From Sulfuricella sp. (GTDB lineage Bacteria > Pseudomonadota > Gammaproteobacteria > Burkholderiales > Sulfuricellaceae), in contig JAIOJM010000240.1 in assembly GCA_019911785.1 (NCBI GenBank), forward strand, positions 1 through 26,910: a stretch of DNA of 26,910 nucleotides, in the 5' to 3' direction. Below, piece by piece: positions 6,345-13,753 of the stretch (its first letter is position 1; each line of letters opens with the position of its first letter). Position numbers and translations under genes: made by a program. The notes below the pieces were generated by a model. It was given only the letters and a program-made list of their open reading frames with translations. It did not search any database and was not told where the DNA came from.

Positions 6345-7332
6345 AAAGATCTCCCTGGTTATCCCCGCTTTTAACGAAGCCGATGCCATCCCGGTATTCC
6401 TGGAGCACGTCATCCCGGTCGTGTCCGGCACAGGGTATGACTTCGAGATTGTCTTCGTCGATGACGGATCCAGTGATGCGACGGTAGAGACTCTGACGTG
6501 CTACTCCCGTCAGTACCCACAAATACGCATCGTGGAGCTTTCCCGAAATTTCGGCAAGGAAGCTGCGCTGACCGCTGGACTGATGTACTCCAGCGGCGAC
6601 GTTGTAATCCCTATGGACTGCGACCTGCAGGACCCCCCTGAGTTGATTCCCAGCATGCTGTCCAAGTGGCATGAGGGATTCAAGGTGGTCCATGCCGTTC
6701 GCACCTCGCGCGCCAGTGACTCCTGGGCCAAGCGTTCAACAGCAAACGCCTTTTATCAACTGATGGAGAGCATCACCGACGTCCACATCCCACCGAATTG
6801 CGGCGACTTCCGGCTAATGGACCGGGCCGTGGTAAATGCGATCCTGTCCTTCCCAGAGCGTAACCGCTTCATGAAAGGGATCATGGCAGCGGCCGGGTTT
6901 AAGTCCACTGCGGTCGAATATGAACGGCCAGAGCGATCCGCCGGCAAAACCAAGTTCAACTTCTGGAAACTCTGGAATTTTGCATTGGATGGCATTACTG
7001 GCTTCTCGACGATTCCCTTGCGGGTTTGGTCCTATCTCGGCGCACTGGTGGCTCTCTTTTCCTTTGTCTATGCAGGTTGGATTGTCCTGAAGACCGTCCT
7101 ATGGGGCGTCGTTACACCTGGCTTTGCCACCCTGATGAGCGTCGTTCTCTTCCTGGGTGGCGTCCAGCTGATAGGCATTGGCGTGCTTGGTGAATACCTT
7201 GGCCGGGTGGTGTACGAAACCAAGCGTCGGCCACTGTTTCTGGTGGGGGCCTTGCATGGCTTCGATCATCAAAGCCTGCCCTCCACCGTCGTTCCTATTG
7301 AAACCGCCGCCGCTGCACGAGGACTCCGCTAA
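6328..7332 (+). CDS. gtrB: GtrB-like polyprenyl-phosphate glycosyltransferase (GT2)
   Basis: A 334-aa family 2 glycosyltransferase: nucleotide-sugar motif SLVIPAFNE (9-17), VDDGSSD (44-50), the D-x-D-type segment MDCDLQDPPE (96-105), and two C-terminal transmembrane helices (about 232-256 and 264-288) with the LGEYLGRVVYETKRRP tail typical of bactoprenol glucosyltransferases and of DPM1/ArnC relatives. It should transfer a sugar from a nucleotide donor to undecaprenyl phosphate at the cytoplasmic face. The start (ATG after GGAG) overlaps the ParR-like gene by 17 bases; its stop overlaps the methyltransferase start (TAATG). It forms a gtr-type module with the GtrA-like gene two genes downstream. 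The sugar transferred cannot be read from sequence. Confidence 0.88.
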   Translation: MSPATKKISLVIPAFNEADAIPVFLEHVIPVVSGTGYDFEIVFVDDGSSDATVETLTCYSRQYPQIRIVELSRNFGKEAALTAGLMYSSGDVVIPMDCDLQDPPELIPSMLSKWHEGFKVVHAVRTSRASDSWAKRSTANAFYQLMESITDVHIPPNCGDFRLMDRAVVNAILSFPERNRFMKGIMAAAGFKSTAVEYERPERSAGKTKFNFWKLWNFALDGITGFSTIPLRVWSYLGALVALFSFVYAGWIVLKTVLWGVVTPGFATLMSVVLFLGGVQLIGIGVLGEYLGRVVYETKRRPLFLVGALHGFDHQSLPSTVVPIETAAAARGLR

Positions 7333-8087
7333 TGTCGACTACTGCCGAACTACGCCAAGAAAATATTGCCTTCCAGGCCAATTTATATGAATCGCAGAAT
7401 CCGGTTCGTCGCTGGCTTCACAATACCCGCAGGGAATGGGTAATGCATATGTTTGAAAAAATCGCGCCTCCGCAAGCGAACTTCCTAGAGATCGGGATCG
7501 GGTGTGGCATCTACACCGTGGCCATGGCCAGGCATGGCAATGTCACCGCTGTCGACATCAACCAGGATTTCGTTGACGCAGCCAGCTCCATTCCAAGGGT
7601 GTCGGCAACCAGAGCCGACATCATGACGCATAAGTTTTTCCCGACCCACGATATTGCCGTATGCTCCGAGGTGATCGAGCACATCCCGGATTCCCTGACC
7701 GCACTCCGCAACATCCGCACCGGCATCAAACCGAACGGCTACCTCATCCTGACTACGCCGAATTCCTATTCCACTATGGAGCTATTTGCCCGGTTATTGA
7801 GCATTAAGTGGGTAGTTCGCTTAGCCAGGGCCATTTATGGTGAATCGGTGGACGATCTCGGACATATCAACCGGATGACCCGAAGTCAGTTGCAAGCCCA
7901 GATTAAGGAGGCGGGATTTATCGTGATTAACCGGACTGATCGCGGGCTTTACATCCCGATCCTTGCCGAATTCGGCGGGGTAACAGGAGCACAGATTTCC
8001 CATTGGTTGGCACGCCACTTCAGGAGATCCCCTATCCTGTCGAATCTCTTGTGGACTCAGTGCTGGCTGCTGCAGCGCCCGCGATGA
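7332..8087 (+). CDS. SAM-dependent class I methyltransferase
   Basis: A 251-aa Rossmann-fold methyltransferase: motif I FLEIGIGCGIY (51-61), acidic residue after beta 2 (VDIN, 74-77), a motif II region DIAVCSEVIEHIPD (107-120) and a downstream beta strand KPNGYLILTTPNS. The pattern is of the UbiE/Methyltransf_11 or _23 type, which methylates small molecules or sugars rather than DNA. Context, between gtrB- and gtrA-like genes with overlapping codons on both sides, suggests methylation of a glycan or lipid-linked sugar, but the substrate is not shown. The C-terminal ~60 residues (LARHFRRSPILSNLLW) may associate with the membrane. Confidence 0.82.
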   Translation: MSTTAELRQENIAFQANLYESQNPVRRWLHNTRREWVMHMFEKIAPPQANFLEIGIGCGIYTVAMARHGNVTAVDINQDFVDAASSIPRVSATRADIMTHKFFPTHDIAVCSEVIEHIPDSLTALRNIRTGIKPNGYLILTTPNSYSTMELFARLLSIKWVVRLARAIYGESVDDLGHINRMTRSQLQAQIKEAGFIVINRTDRGLYIPILAEFGGVTGAQISHWLARHFRRSPILSNLLWTQCWLLQRPR

Positions 8088-8482
8088 ACCTGACCATGAT
8101 TGACCGGGTATGCGCCCGTTTCCTGCTGGTAGGGGTTGGCAATACCGCGCTCGGGTTGGGTGTCATCTTTATGGCCCGCCAATTCACCGGCGACGTCATG
8201 GCCAATCTGATCGGCTACCTCGTTGTGGTTCCGATATCTTTCCTGACCCACAGGGACTTATCCTTCCGGGACGGGGGGCATCGGTGGGCTGCTTTTGCCC
8301 GTTACCTTCCAACGATCCTTGCCGGCTACGCGGCCAACTATGCCGTCCTGACTACCGGATTGGCTTTGGCCTTCAACCCTTACTTCGTACAGACCGTGGC
8401 TATCGGCTGCCATGTGGTAGTCACCTATCTCCTCTCCCGGTTGTTCGTCTTTCATCATATTGAGCAAAAAATTCATGACTAA
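8084..8482 (+). CDS. gtrA: GtrA-like membrane protein (putative lipid-linked sugar flippase)
   Basis: A 132-aa protein with four predicted membrane helices (about 12-32, 38-56, 72-93, 103-123) and the family's conserved features: F-L-x-V-G near the N-terminus, a basic THRDLSFR segment after helix 2 and SRLFVF near the end. GtrA proteins are thought to flip undecaprenyl-phosphate-linked sugars to the periplasm for O-antigen or teichoic-acid decoration. The ATG at 8084 overlaps the methyltransferase stop as ATGA, which favours it over the upstream in-frame start at 8003. Its partner would be the GtrB-like enzyme two genes upstream, and a dedicated polytopic transferase would finish the pathway. 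Confidence 0.82.
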   Translation: MNLTMIDRVCARFLLVGVGNTALGLGVIFMARQFTGDVMANLIGYLVVVPISFLTHRDLSFRDGGHRWAAFARYLPTILAGYAANYAVLTTGLALAFNPYFVQTVAIGCHVVVTYLLSRLFVFHHIEQKIHD

Positions 8483-8666
8483 TCGCCAACTCCCCTCCAT
8501 CGAAGAAGTCATGGCCGACCCTGCCTGTTCCTACTGGCTAAAAACGACGCTCCAAGGAGCATTGAATCGTGATCCGGTTGATGCGCTGGCTGACGCTATG
8601 CTTTTAACCAACCTGCTCCAGTCTCGTCTGGACGATCTGTTGCCAGCAACAGCCATCAAGGGGTAA
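8475..8666 (+). CDS. Small hypothetical protein in the gtr operon (63 aa)
   Basis: A 63-aa soluble, helical protein (LPSIEEVMADPACSYWL; then DPVDALADAMLLTNLLQSRL). The ATG at 8475 overlaps the gtrA stop by eight bases (ATGACTAA); a TTG five codons earlier is possible. The gap to the following membrane-protein gene is four bases. No family recognised. The conserved-looking overlap at both ends argues that it is translated with the operon. It might be a small partner of the neighbouring membrane enzymes or of the segregation proteins; nothing in the sequence decides this. Confidence 0.55.
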   Translation: MTNRQLPSIEEVMADPACSYWLKTTLQGALNRDPVDALADAMLLTNLLQSRLDDLLPATAIKG

Positions 8667-8670
8667 TGAA

Positions 8671-10194
8671 GTGGGCTACGCCATCTCCATTCCATTCGTG
8701 GTCCTGCTTGCGATTTTCGCTTACCGCGCACCATCTCCGTCCGCTTCCGGGATCATTGATCCCGACTATTACTGGCACCTGAGTTACGGTGACTGGATCA
8801 TCCAGAACGGACGCCTGCCAACCGAGGATTTCTGGTCATGGACTTTCGATGGCCACGCTTACCGCCTGACTCAGTGGCTGGGCGAGGTGGCAATGGCTTT
8901 CGCCAACCAGATGGGCGGAACGCTCGGCACCTCCACACTTTCAGCCCTCTTGTTGACGCTCACGCTGGCGGCATCCTACAAGGCGGCCCGGTGTTTTCTC
9001 GATAACAGGCTGGCAGCCCTAGCGGTGTCCATCGGCTGTAACGCGATCCTCGTTTCCCTTGCCTGCCGTCCGCACCAATTTACTCATCTGGGCCTGGCTA
9101 TCCTGACCTGGATGGTGGCCAGCTTTCAGACCACCGGCAAACACAGGCCCCTGTATTTCGTGCCCGTGCTTATGGCAATATGGGTCAACTTGCACGGGGG
9201 CTATGCGGTGGGCCTAGCCTACCTCTGGATGATGACCGGCCTGGTCGTTGTGGATGCCTTCGTCAGCAAGCGCCCCGACGAGATCCGTACCGTGGCCATT
9301 CCTCTGGCAATAGCCGCGGCGATCGGCACGCTCAGTACCCTCCTCAACCCTTATGGCTGGGAGGCATGGGTGTACGCCTTCGAGATCGCCAGTCTCAAGT
9401 CTTCTGCCGCCGGCATCGTGGATGAATGGGCCGCCACCAGCATCAAGACGGAAGTTGGGCTCAACTTCTTCCTGATTACCTCGGCCATGTTCGTAGCCAT
9501 GGCAGCCGCCCGGCAGCGCCCGAGAATTGCTCAACTCCTGGCCGCCGTCGCCCTCTGTGCCATTGGCTGGTCTGCCGTGCGAATCTCCCTGATGTCCACA
9601 ATCCTCATTGTCCCGATCCTGGCCAGCGCCCTGCGGTCTACTTCGTTCTACGACCTGGCCTTCAATGGGGATGGCAGACGCTATGACCGACTCATTCCTC
9701 TCCCTGTCGCGGTCGGTGTACTGGCAGCCCTCGCCACCTTGACCGTGTGGCTTGGGCAGATTGACCAGACGGCTGCGCGCCATGTAACGGCGAACATGCC
9801 GGAGCAAGAAGTGCGGTTCATGCAGGCGCACCATATCGAGGGGCGCATCCTCAATGCCCCCGAGGCAGGCGGTTACCTCATCCGTAAACTGGGCCAGAAG
9901 GTATCCCTTGATACCAGGCTGGACCTCTACGGTGACCGCGCCCTGTTCGAGTACCTGTTTGCCCGGCGCGGCGAAGTTGGATGGCGCGAATACATCGAGC
10001 GGATGAACCCTGATGTCGTGCTGATAAACAACCAGGCCGCCCTGCGCCAGTTGCTTTCTGGCGAAGGCAAATATCGTCTGGTATTCGAAGGTGCTGCTTA
10101 CTCGATCCTGCTCAAGGCCTCCATGCGCCTGGATATACCCACCGTGTTCACGGATTTGCACAACAATCCCTTTCTTTCCCAATTGAAGTCCTGA
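8671..10194 (+). CDS. Polytopic membrane protein, GT-C-like, copy 1
   Basis: A 507-aa integral membrane protein with about ten hydrophobic helices and a hydrophilic C-terminal domain from about residue 365. A first periplasmic loop carries acidic and aromatic residues (DPDYYWHLSYGDWI), as in GT-C polyprenyl-sugar-dependent glycosyltransferases whose catalytic Asp sits there. Other markers: RLTQWLGE, a WVNLHGGYAVG segment and LLNPYGW. The start is GTG after AAGGGG. It is paralogous along its whole length to the next gene. In gtr clusters the third component is a polytopic transferase acting on the periplasmic face, which is the most economical role here. Family membership is inferred from topology and loop motif. 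Confidence 0.72.
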   Translation: MGYAISIPFVVLLAIFAYRAPSPSASGIIDPDYYWHLSYGDWIIQNGRLPTEDFWSWTFDGHAYRLTQWLGEVAMAFANQMGGTLGTSTLSALLLTLTLAASYKAARCFLDNRLAALAVSIGCNAILVSLACRPHQFTHLGLAILTWMVASFQTTGKHRPLYFVPVLMAIWVNLHGGYAVGLAYLWMMTGLVVVDAFVSKRPDEIRTVAIPLAIAAAIGTLSTLLNPYGWEAWVYAFEIASLKSSAAGIVDEWAATSIKTEVGLNFFLITSAMFVAMAAARQRPRIAQLLAAVALCAIGWSAVRISLMSTILIVPILASALRSTSFYDLAFNGDGRRYDRLIPLPVAVGVLAALATLTVWLGQIDQTAARHVTANMPEQEVRFMQAHHIEGRILNAPEAGGYLIRKLGQKVSLDTRLDLYGDRALFEYLFARRGEVGWREYIERMNPDVVLINNQAALRQLLSGEGKYRLVFEGAAYSILLKASMRLDIPTVFTDLHNNPFLSQLKS

Positions 10195-10196
10195 CC

Positions 10197-11711
10197 ATGC
10201 GCCTTTTATTTCCTGCCACTCTGCTCACTTTTCTTGCCGCTCTCTGGGTAAAGGCCATCTATCCAGCGTCATCCGGTATCGCCGATACCGATTTCTACTG
10301 GCACATCACATATGGGCAGTGGATGATTGAACATAGGATGTTGCCGCCCGGCGACTCCTTCTCATGGACATTCCAGAACGCACCCTATCAACTGACCCAA
10401 TGGCTTGGCGAACTATTGATGGGCGTGGCATACAATTCTGGCGGCCTGACCGGCACCAAGATGATGTCTGTCCTGCTTGCAGCCATCACCATTGGCTTTG
10501 CATGGCGTGGCGCTGCCCGCTATGTTCACACATCGCTGGCACTCGGGCTGGCCTTCGTGGCCAACCTGGTGCAATTGGTCACCCCCATGCGCCCGCAACT
10601 CTTCTCTTTTGCCCTGCTGGCCGTTTTTACCTACCTGATTGTCAGTTGGCTGGAAACAGGCCGCCGCCGTTATCTTCTGGCTTTCCCGCCGCTCATGGCG
10701 CTTTGGGTCAATCTTCACGGGGGGTTTGTGGTCGGGCTGGCGCTCATCGGACTACTGGCTGTTGGCTTGACCGGCGAGGCAATCCTTAAAAACTGCGTGC
10801 GCTCGGAGCTACATCGACTGGCCCTGGCCTGGCTCACGGTAGTTGCGTCGACCGCGGCCACATTGTTGAACCCTTACGGCATCAAGGCGTTGACCACCGT
10901 GCTGATGATTGGCGGACTTCGCAGTTCCTCGGTCATTTCCGAATGGATGCCGGTGAACCTCACCACCGAACTCGGATGGTTCTATCTGCTCAACCTTGTG
11001 CCGTTCGTGGCCATCATGGCTGTTTCCGGTATTCGCCCGAGGCTCACGCATGGACTGATCGCCGGCTTCTTCCTGGTGTTCGGGATTCTGGCCAACCGTC
11101 AGGTCGCCATGTGCGCGGCCGTCATGGCACCACTGCTCGCCGCCCTCCTCTCCCGTACACCAAACTACGAAAAGATGGCCTCCTCGCTATCAAATCCGAG
11201 TCGCCCATTGGCTCACGGACTCATCGCTGCTGCCCTGATAGCATCCTTCCCGGCCATCGCTGCCAAAGGTGACGGGACGTGGGCGGCAACCATGAACTTG
11301 CAGTATCCCGTCAAAGCAACCGACTTCCTCATCGAGCATGGACTGGACAAGCGCGTGCTGTCCGACACCCTTGAAGCGAGCTATCTCATTCATCGCCGTG
11401 TGCCCGTATTCATCGACGGACGAATGGATCTGTACCGGGATTCTTTTTTCTTCACCTGGTATCTGGCTTCGCGCGGCGCGCCAGGCTGGGAAAATATTCT
11501 TGAGCAGCACCAGCCTGAAAGCCTGCTACTCCGACAAGACATGGCACTGCGCCAGCTTGCCCTAGCATCCGGTCGATGGAAACAGGTCTATGAGGATGCA
11601 AGGTATTCGATCCTCGTGCCCATGAGTACCCCAGGGCTTCCTGCCATCCCGCCATCTTCTGTGAGATATCTGGATGCAAACGGTGGCATGGTGCGTCTAT
11701 ACATGCCCTAA
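10197..11711 (+). CDS. Polytopic membrane protein, GT-C-like, copy 2 (tandem paralogue)
   Basis: A 504-aa paralogue of the preceding gene, two bases downstream. The same landmarks occur in order: DTDFYWHITYGQWM in the first loop, QLTQWLGEL, WVNLHGGFVVG, LLNPYGI, and a C-terminal soluble domain with DGRMDLYRDSFFF and GWENILEQ matching DTRLDLYGDRALF and GWREYIER of copy 1. Identity by eye is moderate, so the duplication is old or the two came together. They may add different sugars or act as a heterodimer. The C-terminal domain conserves D-x-R-x-D-L-Y in both, which may be a binding or catalytic element. Confidence 0.72.
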   Translation: MRLLFPATLLTFLAALWVKAIYPASSGIADTDFYWHITYGQWMIEHRMLPPGDSFSWTFQNAPYQLTQWLGELLMGVAYNSGGLTGTKMMSVLLAAITIGFAWRGAARYVHTSLALGLAFVANLVQLVTPMRPQLFSFALLAVFTYLIVSWLETGRRRYLLAFPPLMALWVNLHGGFVVGLALIGLLAVGLTGEAILKNCVRSELHRLALAWLTVVASTAATLLNPYGIKALTTVLMIGGLRSSSVISEWMPVNLTTELGWFYLLNLVPFVAIMAVSGIRPRLTHGLIAGFFLVFGILANRQVAMCAAVMAPLLAALLSRTPNYEKMASSLSNPSRPLAHGLIAAALIASFPAIAAKGDGTWAATMNLQYPVKATDFLIEHGLDKRVLSDTLEASYLIHRRVPVFIDGRMDLYRDSFFFTWYLASRGAPGWENILEQHQPESLLLRQDMALRQLALASGRWKQVYEDARYSILVPMSTPGLPAIPPSSVRYLDANGGMVRLYMP

Positions 11712-11729
11712 CCCAACCAAGGAAAGAAC

Positions 11730-12044
11730 ATGACGACACGGATTCGGACACCGAAGGTGCGGCCTCCTCAAGCCAGTCCAAAAGAGGTAGAGGCATGGAA
11801 AGCATTCACTGAAATGGCGGAGGCGATGCACGCTGAGAATGGGGTGATGCCGACTATGGTTCGCCAGGAACTGGACCGCCTCTGTCGGCGCGGCAACCCT
11901 CTAGCCATTCGCTTTCTGGACTCGCTGTCGTTGGCGGAATCCCATCTGCGCAGGCCTGACGAACAAGGCCAGGAACGGCCAGGAATTCGCCGAATCTCGC
12001 GTCTCCGCTGGATTCATGCGCCAACGGCACGCAAAGCGCGATAG
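11730..12044 (+). CDS. Small basic hypothetical protein (104 aa)
   Basis: A 104-aa basic protein with AAGGAAAG upstream of its ATG, 18 bases after the second membrane-protein gene. A Pro/Arg-rich N-terminus (RTPKVRPPQASPKEVEAWK) is followed by a helical segment (FTEMAEAMHAENGVMPTMVRQELDRL) and an Arg-rich tail. No known domain is recognised. The charge and helices could suit nucleic-acid binding, but there is no definite motif. It looks like the last gene of the overlapping operon that begins at parM. Confidence 0.55.
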   Translation: MTTRIRTPKVRPPQASPKEVEAWKAFTEMAEAMHAENGVMPTMVRQELDRLCRRGNPLAIRFLDSLSLAESHLRRPDEQGQERPGIRRISRLRWIHAPTARKAR

Positions 12045-12127
12045 CAATCTGTGCCGCTGCATGGCGGCGCAACCAAGTCAGAAACGGTAATGATGGTGTG
12101 CTATCCTGAAAACACTAGGAGCGCACC

Positions 12128-12430
12128 ATGAACACATTAATCAATTTTCTGAAGCAAGCATTTTCCACCTTGGTACTCAAGCCATTTGACTGGCTTCTGT
12201 TTGGTGGCGCTGGCGTATTGACGCGCTCGAGGGAGGAATGGCGAGAGGATTTTGAATCCATGCGAGCTGTCCGTGGTTCGACGGTATCAGTCGAGGCGGA
12301 TTTCCCCGAGATCGAGCATACCCCAATGGTTTGTGTGAATGGTTGGGGTGAGCCTCAGTGGATGCTGAATGGTCCTGAGCTACCGCAAGAGGTTACTACA
12401 GACGACTTTCATTCCCGAGAAGGGCGATAA
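12128..12430 (+). CDS. Hypothetical protein with short hydrophobic N-terminus (100 aa)
   Basis: A 100-aa protein with AGGAG six bases ahead of its ATG. The N-terminal ~35 residues are amphipathic or hydrophobic (FLKQAFSTLVLKPFDWLLFGGAGVL), followed by an acidic, Trp-containing soluble part. Possibly membrane-associated. It is set apart from the preceding operon by about 80 bases and ends in a strong hairpin, so it may have its own promoter. No family recognised. It lies just outside the left inverted repeat of the cassette insertion. Confidence 0.5.
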   Translation: MNTLINFLKQAFSTLVLKPFDWLLFGGAGVLTRSREEWREDFESMRAVRGSTVSVEADFPEIEHTPMVCVNGWGEPQWMLNGPELPQEVTTDDFHSREGR

Positions 12431-12453
12431 GCCGAATGCTCAATCGCCCTTCT
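12418..12453 (+). terminator. Intrinsic terminator-like hairpin after the 100-aa gene
   Basis: An 11-bp perfect stem, AGAAGGGCGAT/ATCGCCCTTCT, with a 14-base loop containing the stop codon's end, followed by TGCCGCCTTTT. The T-tract is short, so termination may be moderate. It marks the right boundary of the rightward operon. Confidence 0.6.
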
Positions 12454-12520
12454 TGCCGCCTTTTGGTCAGATAAACCGGACGTTCTGGATTTTTTGGGAT
12501 TCCGGATTTTACTGTGGGTG

Positions 12521-12721
12521 GATCTTAAATCGACCAACGGTCAATATCGTCCAATAATGTGGGTTGGCCGGTATCCGTCCAATCCTGCCACTGGCGGCAG
12601 GCCGAAACCATGGAGTTGATAGGCAACATCGTGCCATAAGGGGGTCGGTGGCCACACCTGGTTCGACCGGCAGCAACATAGTGAACAGCCGTCATTCAGT
12701 GGTGCGATGGATAGGGTACAG
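12521..12721. other. Non-coding stretch between left inverted repeat and the last attC-like site
   Basis: About 200 bases with no gene-like frame, ribosome site or attC fold. It contains a weak inverted repeat GTTG/CAAC near 12615. It is likely the remnant of the DNA that flanked the cassette array before mobilisation. Confidence 0.3.
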
Positions 12722-12788
12722 ACTCAACGTTTGAATTCACCGGCCTGCGCATTTTTTTACGCAGGCCCGGTGGAGAGATGGGTTGGGC
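12722..12788 (-). other. attC-like recombination site D
   Basis: Read on the minus strand it begins GCCCAAC and ends GTTGAGT, with a near-perfect palindrome inside (ACCGGGCCTGCGT / ATGCGCAGGCCGGT) around a short A-rich loop, and the segment TGAATTCAAACG shared in form with sites A and C. These are the features of a 59-base element: R'' and R' core sites enclosing an imperfect inverted repeat that folds as a single-strand substrate for an integron integrase. It follows the zinc-finger cassette gene. Confidence 0.8.
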
Positions 12789-12798
12789 GTCATGCGCT

Positions 12799-13302
12799 TC
12801 AACGTCGTTTTCCCGACCCAAATGATCCAGGGAAAATTGGCGACCATGTGTGTTTTGGCGTCGGCGGCTTATTTATCGCAATTTCCAGTTCTACAATGGC
12901 CTTCCTTAGTTCAAGACTAATTGAGTCGGCGGGCTGGTTACGTCGCTTCTCTTTTAGTTCCTTCAGTGTTGCCTTGAGAGCCGCCAATCTTTTCTTTTCC
13001 AATGCCTCGTGGGTAAACGAGTTCTTGATGTAGTGACGTTTGCATGTTGCGCACAAATGCACCGGGCCTCTTGAAGTGTTTTGAAATAGCCATGTTTCAA
13101 CATTCTGCCCACTACATCCAGTGCATGCTCGGAGGGTTGGAGATTTAGTTGCAGATTTTGTGTTCAGTATGATCGGAGCACCAACGTGATGAACGATACG
13201 CTTATGTTTCGTCAGATGCTTCCGCTTGAGTTCTAGTTTGCATATCTCGCAAGAAACAATTTCGTTGCGATATTTAGGTTTCTCTGTGGTCTTGACGATC
13301 AA
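12799..13302 (-). CDS. Cassette gene: C2H2 zinc finger plus zinc-ribbon protein
   Basis: A 167-aa protein. Residues 18-38 form a C2H2 finger: Cys18-x2-Cys21-x11-His33-x4-His38 (CEIC...HLTKHKRIVH). Residues 60-87 contain two CxxC pairs (CTGC and CATC), a zinc-ribbon-like arrangement. A charged coiled-coil-like helix follows (about 100-145: ALEKKRLAALKATLKEL). The start was placed at TTG 13302 because AGAGGAG is five bases upstream; the frame is open further and runs into attC site C, which is normal for a cassette. Probable nucleic-acid binding; target unknown. Function of this cassette is not one I recognise. Confidence 0.65.
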   Translation of the reverse strand: MIVKTTEKPKYRNEIVSCEICKLELKRKHLTKHKRIVHHVGAPIILNTKSATKSPTLRACTGCSGQNVETWLFQNTSRGPVHLCATCKRHYIKNSFTHEALEKKRLAALKATLKELKEKRRNQPADSISLELRKAIVELEIAINKPPTPKHTWSPIFPGSFGSGKRR

Positions 13303-13353
13303 GATTGCTCCTCTTTCAAACACTGTCCAGGATTGGATTGCCGCGTGGATGAC

Positions 13354-13420
13354 GCCCAACGTCTGAATTCAGGGGCGCGACGCGGCTTTCTCGCGGCGCG
13401 TCCCTTGGAATGGGTTAGGC
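13354..13420 (-). other. attC-like recombination site C
   Basis: Minus-strand core sites GCCTAAC (13420-13414) and GTTGGGC (13360-13354) enclose the palindrome GGGACGCGCCGCG / CGCGTCGCGCCCC and the segment TGAATTCAGACG. The stop codon of the upstream 90-aa cassette gene lies inside the first core site, as is common in tight cassettes. Length and layout match a standard 59-base element. Confidence 0.85.
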
Positions 13421-13687
13421 CTGCTCATTGCACGAAAGCTTGCGAGATAGCTCAAGGATTGTATTTGACGCACTTTGAAAGCCGCTGAATCCACTGGCTT
13501 GCACCTCGTAAAAGTAGGCGCCGCGCGAATTCTCTTGCTTATATACCGTTTCGATTCCGAGAGATGCAGAAAGGTTAATGATGATCTCTTCAAGCGTAAC
13601 GCGTTGGGAAATATCTGTGTTCTTTGTTGAAGAGGTAAAGAATCCGCGGTTTGTTTTAGGGGCTTTAACGATTTTAGTTTGAGTCAC
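13415..13687 (-). CDS. Cassette gene: hypothetical protein (90 aa)
   Basis: A 90-aa protein beginning from GTG (MTQTKIVKAPKTNRGFF), with AAGGAAGAA upstream. The C-terminal part looks like a small alpha/beta fold: LEEIIINLSASLGIETVY, AYFYEVQASGFSGFQSASN, ILELSRKL. No catalytic motif or family recognised. It occupies one complete cassette between attC-like sites B and C, with its stop inside site C. Confidence 0.6.
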   Translation of the reverse strand: MTQTKIVKAPKTNRGFFTSSTKNTDISQRVTLEEIIINLSASLGIETVYKQENSRGAYFYEVQASGFSGFQSASNTILELSRKLSCNEQA

Positions 13688-13702
13688 TATTCTTCCTTGA
13701 AG

Positions 13703-13742
13703 GCATAACGGCTGGGTTTGGTCCCTTATTTACGGGCTAGGC
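13703..13742 (-). other. Short, degenerate attC-like site B
   Basis: Minus strand runs from GCCTAGC (13742-13736) to GTTATGC (13709-13703). Only about 40 bp separate the outer edges, the internal palindrome is poor, and the TGAATTCA segment of sites A, C and D is absent. It lies exactly where an attC is expected between two cassette genes. It may be an eroded or unusually small site, or a deletion scar. Confidence 0.45.
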
Positions 13743-13753
13743 GATTCATTCAT

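Noticed and set aside
9214..10182. Long minus-strand frame (322 codons) opposite the first GT-C-like gene
   Set aside because: It is a shadow: the plus-strand frame has coherent membrane helices and a paralogue next door, and this one has neither homology nor signals.
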